Shown: one piece after another, positions 1-13,200 of the stretch
Layout: each line of letters opens with the position of its first letter
Position numbering within the stretch: position 1 is the first letter of the stretch
Assembly (NCBI GenBank): GCA_954871525.1
Contig: OX940863.1
Coordinates: 7,540,001 to 7,604,000 of the forward strand
Reading direction: 5' to 3'
Source of the DNA: Parietaria judaica
Taxonomy: Eukaryota; Streptophyta; Magnoliopsida; Rosales; Urticaceae
DNA length: 64,000 nt
Made by a program: the position numbers and the translations under genes
Notes under the pieces: model-generated
Databases searched by the model: none
What the model was told of the DNA's origin: nothing
What the model saw: only the letters and a program-made list of their open reading frames with translations

Positions 1-3000
1 TTATACATTGGAATTTGAATATAACAAGAGTTCTCATGCAAAAATATGCAAGGATTAAATTATTGACGAGAAATGCCATAGGAAATGCTATAACATTTCC
101 TATAGCATTTATTTATTTTACATTTTTGACAACCTTAAATTTCGAACCAATTGAAAAAATAATGATTTTAGGGCTTATACATTGGAATTTGAATATAAAA
201 AGAGTTCTCATGCAAAATTATGCAAGGAATAAATTGTTGACGAGAAATGCCATAGGAAATGCTATAGCATTTCCTATAGCATTTCTTTGTTTTATATTTT
301 TTACAACCTTAAATTTTGAACCAATTGAAAAAATAATGATTTTAGGGCTTATACATTGGAATTTCAATATAACGAGAGTTCTCATGCGAAAATATGCAAG
401 GATTAAATTGTTGACGAGAAATGCCTTAGGAAATACTATAGCATTTCTTATAGCATTTCTTTATTTGACATTTTTTACAACCTTGAATTTCGAACCAATT
501 GAAAAAATAATGATTTTAGGGCTTATACATTGGAATTAGAATATAACAAGAGTTCTCATGCAAAGTTATGGAAGGATTAAATTGTTGACGAGAAATGCCA
601 TAGAAAATGCTATAGCATTTCCTATCGCATTTCTTTATTTTACATTTTTTACAACCTTAAATTTCGAACCAATTGAAAAAATAATGATTTTAGGGCTTAT
701 ACATTGGAATTTGAATATAACAAAAGTTCTCATGAAAAAATATGCAAGGATTAAATGGTTGACGAGAAATGCCATAGGAAATGCTATAGCATTTCCTATA
801 GCATTTCTTTATTTTACGATTTTTAGAACCTTAAATTTCGAACCAATTGAAAAATAATGATTTTAGGGCTTATACATTGGAATTTGAATATAACGAGAGT
901 TCTCATGCAAAAATATGCAAGGATTAAATTGTTGACGAGAATCGCCTTAGGAAATGCTATAGCATTTCTTATAGCATTTCTTTATTTGACATTTTTTACA
1001 ACCTTAAATTTCAAACCAATTGAAAAAATAATGATTTTAGGGCTTATACATTGGAATTTGAATATAACAAGAGTTCTCATGCAAAATTATGCAAGGATTA
1101 AATTATTGACGAGAAATGCCATAGGAAATGCTATAGCATTTCCTATAGCATTTCTTTATTTTACATTTTTCACAACCTTAAATTTCAAACCAATTGAAAA
1201 AATAATGATTTTAGGGCTTATACATTGAAATTTTAATATTACAAGAGTTCTCATGCAAAAATATGCAAGGATTAAATTGTTGACGAGAAATGCCATAGGA
1301 AATGCTAGCATTTCCTATAGCATTTCTTTATTTGACATTGTTTACGACCTAAAATTCGAACCAATTGAAAAAATAATGATTTTAGGGCTTATACATTGGA
1401 ATTTGAATATAACAAGAGTTCTCATGCAAAAATATGCAAGGATTAAATTGTTGACGAGAAATGCCAAAGGAAATGCTATAGCATTTCCTTTAGAATTTCT
1501 TTAATTTAGATTTTTTACAACCTTAAATTTCGAACCAATTGAAAAAATAATGATTTTAGGGCTTATACATTGGAATTTGAATATAACATGAGTTCTCATG
1601 CAAAAATATGCAAGGATTAAATTGTTGACGAGAAATGCCATAGGAAATGCTATAGTATTTCCTATAGCATTTCTTTATTTTACATTTTTTACAACCTTAA
1701 ATTTCGAACCAATTGAAAAAATAATGATTTTATAGCTTATACATTGGAATTGGAATATAACAAGAGTTCTCATGCAAAATTATGCAAGGATTAAATTGTT
1801 GACGAGAAATGCCATAGAAAATTCTATAGCATTTCCTATCGCATTTCTTTATTTTATATTTTTTACAAACCTTTAATTTCGAACCAATTGAAAAAATAAT
1901 AATTTTAGGGCTTATACATTGGAATTTGAATATAACAAGAGTTCTCATGCACAATATGCAAGGATTAAATGGTTGACGAGAAATGCCATTGGAAATACTA
2001 TAGCATTTCCGATAGCATTTCTTTATTTTGAATTTTTTACAACATTAAATTTCAAACCAATTGTAAAAATACTGATTTTAGGGCTTATACATTGGAATTT
2101 TAATATTACAAGCGTTCTCATGTAAAAATATGCAAGGATTAAATTGTTGACGAGAAATGCCATAGGAAATGCTATAGCATTTCCAATAGCATTTCTTTAT
2201 TTTACATTTTTTACAACCTTAAATTTCGAACCAATTGAAAAAATAATGATTTTAGGGCTTATACATTGGAATTTGAAAATAACGAGAGTTCTCATGCACA
2301 AATATGCAAGGATTAAATTGTTGACGAGAATTGCCTTAGGAAATGCTATAGCATTTTTTATAGCATTTCTTTATTTGACATTTTTTACAACCTTAAATTT
2401 CGAACCAATTGAAAAAATAATGATTTCAGGGCTTATACATTGGAATTTGAATATAACAAGAGTTCTCATGCAAAAATATGCAAGGATTCAATTGTTGACG
2501 AGAAATGTCATAGGTAATGCTATAGAATTTCTTTATTTTACATTTTTTACAACCTTAACTTTCGAACCAATTGAAAAAATAATGATTTTAGGGCTTATAC
2601 ATTGGAATTTTAATATAACAAGAGTTCTCATGCAAAATTATGCAAGGAATAAATTGTTGACGAGAAATGCCATAGGAAATGCTTTTAGCATTTCCTATCG
2701 CATTTCTTTATTTTATATTTTTTACAACCTTAAATTTCGAACCAATTGAAAAAATAATGATTTTAGGGCTTATACATTGGAATTTGAATATAACGAGAGT
2801 TCTCATGCAAAAATATGCAATGATTAAATTGTTGACGAAAAATGCCTTAGGAAATGCTATAACATTTCTTATAGCATTTCTTTATTTGACATTTTTTACA
2901 ACCTTGAATTTCGAACCAATTGAAAAAATAATGATTTTAGGGCTTATACATTGGAATTAGAATATAACAAGAGTTCTCAAGAAAAAATATGCAAGAATTA

Positions 3001-6000
3001 AATTGTTGACGAGAAATGCCATAAGAAATGCTATAGAATTTCCTATAGAATTTCTTTATTTTACATTTGTTACAACCTTAAATTTCAAACCAATTGAAAA
3101 AATAATTATTTTAGGGCTTATACATTGGAATTTGAATATAACAAGAGTTCTCATGCAAAAATATGCAAGGATTAAATTATTGACGAGAAATGCCATAGGA
3201 AATGCTATAACATTTCCTATAGCATTTATTTATTTTACATTTTTGACAACCTTAAATTTCGAACCAATTGAAAAAATAATGATTTTAGGGCTTATACATT
3301 GGAATTTGAATATAAAAAGAGTTCTCATGCAAAATTATGCAAGGAATAAATTGTTGACGAGAAATGCCATATAGCATTTCCTATAGCATTTCTTTGTTTT
3401 ATATTTTTTACAACCTTAAATTTCGAACCAATTGAAAAAATAATGATTTTAGGGCTTATACATTGGAATTTCAATATAACGAGAGTTCTCATGCGAAAAT
3501 ATGCAAGGATTAAATTGTTGACGAGAAATGCCTTAGGAAATACTATAGCATTTCTTATAGCATTTCTTTATTTGACATTTTTTACAACCTTGAATTTCGA
3601 ACCAATTGAAAAAATAATGATTTTAGGGCTTATACATTGGAATTAGAATATAACAAGAGTTCTCATGCAAAGTTATGGAAGGATTAAATTGTTGACGAGA
3701 AATGCTATAGAAAATGCTATAGCATTTCCTATCGCATTTCTTTATTTTACATTTTTTAGAACCTTAAATTTTGAACCAATTGAAAAAATAATGATTTTAG
3801 GGCTTATACATTGGAATTTGAATATAACAAAAGTTCTCATGAAAAAATATGCAAGGATTAAATGGTTGACGAGAAATGCCATAGGAAATGCTATAGCATT
3901 TCCTATAGCATTTCTATATTTTACGATTTTTAGAACCTTAAATTTCGAACCAATTGAAAAATAATGATTTTAGGGCTTATACATTGGAATTTGAATATAA
4001 CGAGAGTTCTCATGCAAAAATATGCAAGGATTAAATTGTTGACGAGAATCGCCTTAGGAAATTGTATAGCATTTCTTATAGCATTTCTTTATTTGACATT
4101 TTTTACAACCTTAAATTTCGAACCAATTCAAAAAATAATGATTTTAGGGCTTATACATTGGAATTTGAATATAACAAGAATTCTCATGCAAAATTATGCA
4201 AGGATTAAATTATTGACGAGAAAGTCCATAGGAAATGCTATAGCATTTCCTATAGCATTTCTTTATTTTACATTTTTCACAACCTTAAATTTCAAAGCAA
4301 TTGAAAAAATAATGATTTTAGGGCTTATACATTGGAATTTTAATATTACAACAGTTCTCATGCAAAAATATGCAAGGATTAAATTGTTGACGAGAAATGC
4401 CATAGGAAATGCTATAGCATTTCCTATAGCATTTCTTTATTTGACATTGTTTACGACCTAAAATTCGAACCAATTGAAAAAATAATGATTTTAGGGCTTA
4501 TACATTGGAATTTGAATATAACAAGAGTTCTCATGCAAAAATATGCAAGGATTAAATCGTTGACGAGAAATGCCAAAGGAAATGCTATAGCATTTCCTTT
4601 AGAATTTCTTTAATTTAGATTTTTTACAACCTTAAATTTCGAACCAATTGAAAAAATAATGATTTTAGGGCTTATACATTGGAATTTGAATATAACAAGA
4701 GTTCTCATGCAAAAATATACAAGGATTAAATTGTTGACGAGAAATGCCATAGGAAATGCTATAGTATTTCCTATAGCATTTCTTTATTTTACATTTTTTA
4801 CAACCTTAAATTTCGAACCAATTGAAAAAATAATGATTTTATAGCTTATACATTGGAATTGGAATATAACAAGAGTTCTCATGCAAAATTATGCAAGGAT
4901 TAAATTGTTGACGAGAAATGCCATAGAAAATTCTATAGCATTTCCTATCGCATTTCTTTATTTTATATTTTTTACAAACCTTTAATTTCGAACCAATTGA
5001 AAAAATAATAATTTTAGGGCTTATACATTGGAATTTGAATATAACAAGAGTTCTCATGCACAATATGCAAGGATTAAATGGTTGACGAGAAATGCCATTG
5101 GAAATACTATAGCATTTCCTATAGCATTTCTTTATTTTGAATTTTTTACAACCTTAAATTTCAAACCAATTGTAAAAATACTGATTTTAGGGCTTATACA
5201 TTGGAATTTTAATATTACAAGCGTTCTCATGCAAAAATATGCAAGGATTAAATTGTTGACGAGAATAGCCATAGGAAATGCTATAGCATTTCCAATAGCA
5301 TTTCTTTATTTTACATTTTTTACAACCTTAAATTTCGAACCAATTGAAAAAATAATGATTTTAGGGCTTATACATTGGAATTGGAATATAACAAGAGTTC
5401 TCATGTAAAATTATGCAAGTATTAAATTGTTGACGAGAAATGCCATAGAAAATGCTATCCTATCATATTTCCTTATTTTACATTTTTTACAACCTTAAAT
5501 TTCGAACCAATTGAGAAAATAATGATTTTAGGGCTTATACATTGGAATTTAAATATAACAAGAGTTCTCATGCAAAAATATGCAAGGATTAATTGGTTGA
5601 CGAGAAATGTAGCATTTCCTATCGCATTTCTTTATTTTACATTTTTTACAACCTTAAAATTCAAACCAATTGTAAAAATAATGATTTTAGGGCTTATACA
5701 TTGGAATTTTAATATTACAAGCGTTCTCATGCAAAAATATGCAAGGATTAAATTGTTGACGAGAAATGCCATAGGAAATGCTATAGCATTTCCTATAGCA
5801 TTTCTTTATTTTACATTTTTTACAACCTAAAATTTTGAACCAATTGAAAAAATAATGATTTTAGGGCTTATACATTGGAATTTGAATATAACGAGAGTTC
5901 TCATGCAAAAATATGCAAGGATTAAATTGTTGACGAGAATTGCCATAGGAAATGCTATAGCATTTCTTATAGCATTTCTTTAATTGACATTTTTTACAAC

Positions 6001-6230
6001 CTTAAATTTCGAACCAATTGAAAAAATAATGATTTTAGGGCTTATACATTGGAATTTGAATATAACAAGAGTTCTCATGCAAAAATATGCAAGGATTCAA
6101 TTGTTGACGAGAAATGCCATAGGAAATGCTATAGCATTTCCTATAGCATTTCTTTATTTTACATTTTTTACAACCTTAAATTTCGAACCAATTGAAAAAA
6201 TAATGATTTTAGGGCTTATACATTGGAATT
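1..6230. repeat. Diverged left zone with a 3.1-kb offset duplication
   Basis: The sequence from 1 to about 2250 reappears at about 3118 to 5360 with the same private variants: CTATAACATTTCC in the first monomer, ATGCGAAAATATGC, GAATCGCCTTAGG, and the double change near 1870 and 4980. The offset drifts from 3117 to 3107 to 3109 bp because of an 11-bp loss at about 3370 and a 2-bp difference near 1305/4412. Monomers here vary more than in the middle of the array (single-base changes, premature in-frame stops, small indels). This fits an older, less homogenised edge of the array. Confidence 0.85.
252..277. repeat. Example of the 26-bp perfect palindrome in each typical monomer
   Basis: The core GGAAATGCTATAGCATTTCC is its own reverse complement, and the match extends three bases each side (ATA on the left, TAT on the right) to 26 bp. 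The block recurs once per typical monomer. Monomers with CACATAGC or CTTATAGC after the core keep most of the dyad. Such dyads could form a cruciform or hairpin, or bind a symmetric protein. That role is inference. Confidence 0.9.
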
Positions 6231-9200
6231 TGAATATAACAATAGTTCTCATGCAAAAATATGCAAGGATTCAATTGTTGACGAGAAATGCTAGCATTTC
6301 CTATAGCATTTCTTTATTTTACATTTTTTACAACCTTAAATTTCGAACCAATTGAAAAAATAATGATTTTAGGGCTTATACATTGGAATTTGAATATAAC
6401 AAGAGTTCTCATGCAAAAATATGCAAGGATTAAATTGTTGACGAGAAATGCCATACGAAATGCTATAGCATTTCCTATTGCATTTCTTTATTTTACATTT
6501 TTTACAACCTTAAATTTCGAACCATTTGAAAAAATAATTATTTTAGGGCTTATACATTGGAATTTTAATATAACAAGAGTTCTCATGCAAAAATATGCAA
6601 GGATTAAATTGTTGACGAGAAATGCCATAGGAAATGCTATAGCATTTCCTATAGCATTTCTTTATTTTACATTTTTTACAACCTTAAATTTTGAACCAAT
6701 TGAAAAAATATTGATTTTAAAGCTTATACATTGGAATTTGAATATAACAAGAGTTCTCATGCAAAAATATGAAAGGATTAAATTGTTGACGAAAAATGCC
6801 ATAGGAAATGCTATAGCATTTCACATAGCATTTCTTTATTTTACATTTTTTCCAACCTTAAATTTCGAACCAATTGAAAAAATAATGATTTTAAAGCTTA
6901 TACATTGGAATTTGAATATAACAAGAGTTCTCATGCAAAAATATGAAAGGATTAAATTGTTGACGAGAAATGCCATAGGAAATGCTATAGCATTTCACAT
7001 AGCATTTCTTTATTTTACATTTTTTACAACCTTAAATTTTGAACCAATTGAAAAAATAATGATTTTCAAGCTTATACATTGGAATTTGAATATAACAAGA
7101 GTTATCATGAAAATATATGCAAGGATTAAATTGTTGACGAGAAATGCCATAGGAATTGCTATAGCATTTCCTATAGCATTTCTTTATTTTACATTTTTTA
7201 CAACCTTAAATTTCGAACCAATTGAAAAAATAATGATTTTAGGGCTTATACATTGTAATTTGAATATAAATAGAGTTCTCATGCAAAAATATGCAAGGAT
7301 TAAATTGTTGACGAGAAATGCCATAGGAAATGCTGTAGCATTTCCTATAGCATTTCTTTATTTTACATTTTCTACAACCTTAAATTTTGAACCAATTGAA
7401 AAAATATTGATTTAAAAGCTTATACATTGGAATTTTAATATAACAAGAGTTCTCATGCAAAAATATGAAAGGATTAAATTGTTGACGAGAAATGCCATAG
7501 GAAATGCTATAGCATTTCACATAGCATTTCTTTATTTTACATTTTTTACAACCTTAAATTTCGAACCAATTGAAAAAATAATGATTTTCAAGCTTATACA
7601 TTGGAATTTGAATATAACAAGAGTTCTCATGAAAATATATGCAAGGATTAAATTGTTGACGAGAAATGCCATAGGAAATGCTATAGCATTTCTTATAGCA
7701 TTTCTTTATTTTACATTTTTTACAACCTTAAATTTCGAACCAATTGAAAAAATAATGATTTTAGGGCTTATAAATTGTAATTTGAATATAAATAGAGTTC
7801 TCATGCAAAAATATGCAAGGATTAAATTGTTGACGAGAAATGCCATAGGAAATGCTGTAGCATTTCCTATAGCATTTCTTTATTTTACATTTTTTACAAC
7901 CTTAAATTTCGAACCAATTGAAAAAATAATGATTTTAGGGCTTATACATTGGAATTTGAATATAACAAGAGTTCTCATGCAAAATTATGCGAGGAATAAA
8001 TTGTTGACGAGAAATGCCATAGGAAATGTTATAGCATTTCCTATAGCATTTCTTTATTTTATATTTTTTACAACCTTAAATTTTGAACCAATTGAAAAAA
8101 TAATGATTTTAGGGCTTATACATTGGAATTTGAATATAACGAGAGTTCTCATGCAAAAATATGAAAGGATTAAATTGTTGACGAGAAATGCCATAGGAAA
8201 TGCTATAGCATTTTACATAGCATTTCTTTATTTTACATTTTTTACAACCTTAAATTTTGAACCAATTGAAAAAATAATGATTTTAAAGCTTATACATTGG
8301 AATTTTAATATAACAAGAGTTCTCATGCAAAAATATGAAAGGATTAAATTGTTGACGAGAAATGCCATAGGAAATGCTATAGCATTTCACATAGCATTTC
8401 TTTATTTTACATTTTTTACAACCTTAAATTTCGAACCAATTGAAAAAATAATGATTTTAAAGCTTATACATTGGAATTTGAATATAACAAGAGTTCTCAT
8501 GCAAAAATATGAAAGGATTAAATTGTTGACGAGAAATGCCATAGGAAATGCTATAGCATTTCACATAGCATTTCTTTATTTTACATTTTTTACAACCTTA
8601 AATTTCGAACCAATTGAAAAAATAATGATTTTCAAGCTTATACATTGGAATTTGAATATAACAAGAGTTCTCATGAAAATATATGCAAGGATTAAATTGT
8701 TGACGAGAAATGCCATAGGAAATGCTATAGCATTTCTTATAGCATTTCTTTATTTTACATTTTTTACAACCTTAAATTTCGAACCAATTGAAAAAATAAT
8801 GATTTTAGGGCTTATACATTGTAATTTGAATATAAATAGAGTTCTCATGCAAAAATATGCAAGGATTAAATTGTTGACGAGAAATGCCATAGGAAATGCT
8901 ATAGCATTTCCTATAGCATTTCTTTATTTACATTTTTTACAACCTTAAATTTCGAACCAATTGAAAAAATAATGATTTTAGGGCTTATACATTGGAATTT
9001 GAATATTACAAGCGTTCTCATGCAAAAATATGCAAGGATTAAATTGTTGACGAGAAATGCCATAGGAAATGCTATAGCATTTCCTATAGCATTTCTTTAT
9101 TTTACATTTTTTACAACCTTAAATTTTGAACCAATTGAAAAAATATTGATTTTAAAGCTTATACATTGGAATTTTAATATAACAAGAGTTCTCATGCAAA

Positions 9201-10237
9201 AATATGAAAGGATTAAATTGTTGACGAGAAATGCCATAGGAAATGCTATAGCATTTCACATAGCATTTCTTTATTTTACATTTTTTACAACCTTAAATTT
9301 CGAACCAATTGAAAAAATAATGATTTTAAAGCTTATACATTGGAATTTGAATATAACAAGAGTTCTCATGCAAAAATATGAAAGGATTAAATTGTTGACG
9401 AGAAATGCCATAGGAAATGCTATAGCATTTCACATAGCATTTCTTTATTTTACATTTTTTACAACCTTAAATTTCGAACCAATTGAAAAAATAATGATTT
9501 TCAAGCTTATACATTGGAATTTGAATATAACAAGAGTTCTCATGAAAATATATGCAAGGATTAAATTGTTGACGAGAAATGCCATAGGAAATGCTATAGC
9601 ATTTCCTATAGCATTTCTTTATTTTACATTTTTTACAACCTTAAATTTCGAACCAATTGAAAAAATAATGATTTTAGGGCTTATACATTGTAATTTGAAT
9701 ATAAATAGAGTTCTCATGCAAAAATATGCAAGGATTAAATTGTTGACGAGAAATGCCATAGGAAATGCTATAGCATTTCCTATAGCATTTCTTTATTTTA
9801 CATTTTTTACAACCTTAAATTTCGAACCAATTGAAAAAATAAGTATTTTAGGGCTTATACATTGGAATTTGAATATAACAATAGTTCTCATGCAAAAATA
9901 TGCAAGGATTAAATTGTTGACGAGAAATGCCATAGGAAATGCTATAGCATTTCCTATAGCATTTCTTTATTTTACATTTTTTACAACCTTAAATTTTGAA
10001 CGAATTGAAAAAATATTGATTTTAAAGCTTATACATTGGAATTTGAATATAAAAATAGTTATCATGCAAAAATATGCAAGGATTAAATTGTTGACGAGAA
10101 ATGCCATAGGAAATGCTATAGCATTTCCTATAGCATTTCTTTATTTTACATTTTCTACAACCTTAAAATTTGAACCAATTGAAAAAATATTGATTTAAAA
10201 GCTTATACATTGGAATTTTAATATAACAAGAGTTCTC
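6231..10237. repeat. Satellite zone with 5-monomer (about 870 bp) subrepeats
   Basis: Monomers carrying CACATAGC after the palindrome and monomers carrying ATGAAAATATATGC first appear here and recur in a fixed order. The block beginning near 8320 repeats near 9189, an offset of 869 bp, which is 5 x 174 minus one. The missing base is a single T lost at about 8929 in the T-rich stretch. Before about 6730 the monomers are mostly the plain CCTATAGC type. This zone appears to be the transition into the homogeneous HOR to its right. Confidence 0.75.
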
Positions 10238-13200
10238 ATGCAAAAATATGAAAGGATTAAATTGTTGACAAGAAATGCCATAGGAAATGCTATAGCATTT
10301 CACATAGCATTTCTTTATTTTACATTTTTTACAACCTTAAATTTCGAACCAATTGAAAAAATAATGATTTTCAAGCTTATAAATTGGAATTTGAATATAA
10401 CAAGAGTTCTCATGAAAATATATGCAAGGATTAAATTGTTGACGAGAAATGCCATAGGAAATGCTATAGCATTTCTTATAGCATTTCTTTATTTTACATT
10501 TTTTACAACCTTAAATTTCGAACCAATTGAAAAAATAATGATTTTAGGGCTTATACATTGTATTTTGAATATAAATAGAGTTCTCATGCAAAAATATGCA
10601 AGGATTAAATTGTTGACGAGAAATGCCATAGGAAATGCTATAGCATTTCCTATAGCATTTCTTTATTTTACATTTTTTACAACCTTAAATTTCGAACCAA
10701 TTGAAAAAATAATGATTTTAGGGCTTATACATTGGAATTTGAATATTACAAGCGTTCTCATGCAAAAATATGCAAGGATTAAATTGTTGACGAGAAATGC
10801 CATAGGAAATGCTATAGCATTTCCTATAGCATTTCTTTATTTTACATTTTTTACAACCTTAAATTTTGAACCAATTGAAAAAATATTGATTTTAAAGCTT
10901 ATACATTGGAATTTTAATATAACAAGAGTTCTCATGCAAAAATATGAAAGGATTAAATTGTTGACGAGAAATGCCATAGGAAATGCTATAGCATTTCACA
11001 TAGCATTTCTTTATTTTACATTTTTTACAACCTTAAATTTCGAACCAATTGAAAAAATAATGATTTTAAAGCTTATACATTGGAATTTGAATATAACATG
11101 AGTTCTCATGCAAAAATATGAAAGGATTAAATTGTTGACGAGAAATGCCATAGGAAATGCTATAGCATTTCACATAGCATTTCTTTATTTTACATTTTTT
11201 ACAACCTTAAATTTCGAACCAATTGAAAAAATAATGATTTTCAAGCTTATACATTGGAATTTGAATATAACAAGAGTTCTCATGAAAATATATGCAAGGA
11301 TTAAATTGTTGACGAGAAATGCCATAGGAAATGCTATAGCATTTCCTATAGCATTTCTTTATTTTACATTTTTTACAACCTTAAATTTCGAACCAATTGA
11401 AAAAATAATGATTTTAGGGCTTATACATTGGAATTTGAATATTACAAGCGTTCTCATGCAAAAATATGCAAGGATTAAATTGTTGACGAGAAATGCCATA
11501 GGAAATGCTATAGCATTTCCTATAGCATTTCTTTATTTTACATTTTTTACAACCTTAAATTTTGAACCAATTGAAAAAATATTGATTTTAAAGCTTATAC
11601 ATTGGAATTTTAATATAACAAGAGTTCTCATGCAAAAATATGAAAGGATTAAATTGTTGACGAGAAATGCCATAGGAAATGCTATAGCATTTCACATAGC
11701 ATTTCTTTATTTTACATTTTTTACAACCTTAAATTTCGAACCAATTGAAAAAATAATGATTTTAAAGCTTATACATTGGAATTTGAATATAACAAGAGTT
11801 CTCATGCAAAAATATGAAAGGATTAAATTGTTGACGAGAAATGCCATAGGAAATGCTATAGCATTTCACATAGCATTTCTTTATTTTACATTTTTTACAA
11901 CCTTAAATTTCGAACCAATTGAAAAAATAATGATTTTCAAGCTTATACATTGGAATTTGAATATAACAAGAGTTATCATGAAAATATATGCAAGGATTAA
12001 ATTGTTGACGAGAAATGCCATAGGAAATGCTATAGCATTTCCTATAGCATTTCTTTATTTTACATTTTTTACAACCTTAAATTTCGAACCAATTGAAAAA
12101 ATAATGATTTTAGGGCTTATACATTGTAATTTGAATATAAATAGAGTTCTCATGCAAAAATATGCAAGGATTAAATTGTTGACGAGAAATGCCATAGGAA
12201 ATGCTATAGCATTTCCTATAGCATTTCTTTATTTTACATTTTTTACAACCTTAAATTTCGAACCAATTGAAAAAATAAGTATTTTAGGGCTTATACATTG
12301 GAATTTGAATATAACAATAGTTCTCATGCAAAAATATGCAAGGATTAAATTGTTGACGAGAAATGCCATAGGAAATGCTATAGCATTTCCTATAGCATTT
12401 CTTTATTTTACATTTTTTACAACCTTAAATTTTGAACCAATTGAAAAAATATTGATTTTAAAGCTTATACATTGGAATTTGAATATAAAAATAGTTATCA
12501 TGCAAAAATATGCAAGGATTAAATTGTTGACGAGAAATGCCATAGGAAATGCTATAGCATTTCCTATAGCATTTCTTTATTTTACATTTTCTACAACCTT
12601 AAATTTTGAACCAATTGAAAAAATATTGATTTAAAAGCTTATACATTGGAATTTTAATATAACAAGAGTTCTCATGCAAAAATATGAAAGGATTAAATTG
12701 TTGACAAGAAATGCCATAGGAAATGCTATAGCATTTCACATAGCATTTCTTTATTTTACATTTTTTACAACCTTAAATTTCGAACCAATTGAAAAAATAA
12801 TGATTTTCAAGCTTATACATTGGAATTTGAATATAACAAGAGTTCTCATGAAAATATATGCAAGGATTAAATTGTTGACGAGAAATGCCATAGGAAATGC
12901 TATAGCATTTCTTTATTTTACATTTTTTACAACCTTAAATTTCGAACCAATTGAAAAAATAATGATTTTAGGGCTTATACATTGTATTTTGAATATAAAT
13001 AGAGTTCTCATGCAAAAATATGCAAGGATTAAATTGTTGACGAGAAATGCCATAGGAAATGCTATAGCATTTCCTATAGCATTTCTTTATTTTACATTTT
13101 TTACAACCTTAAATTTCGAACCAATTGAAAAAATAATGATTTTAGGGCTTATACATTGGAATTTGAATATTACAAGCGTTCTCATGCAAAAATATGCAAG

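Noticed and set aside
140..158. CENP-B box in the TTTCGAACCAATTGAAA stretch
   Set aside because: The TTCG and the central A fit, but the essential CGGG half is absent, and plants are not known to use this box.
165..174. Interstitial telomere sequence
   Set aside because: Only one TTTAGGG heptamer per monomer, never in tandem.
7455..8948. Long plus-strand ORFs (up to about 500 codons) in the satellite as real genes
   Set aside because: They are one open frame of a 174-bp repeat. Starts and stops coincide with random substitutions and indels, and the frame is broken in many monomers.
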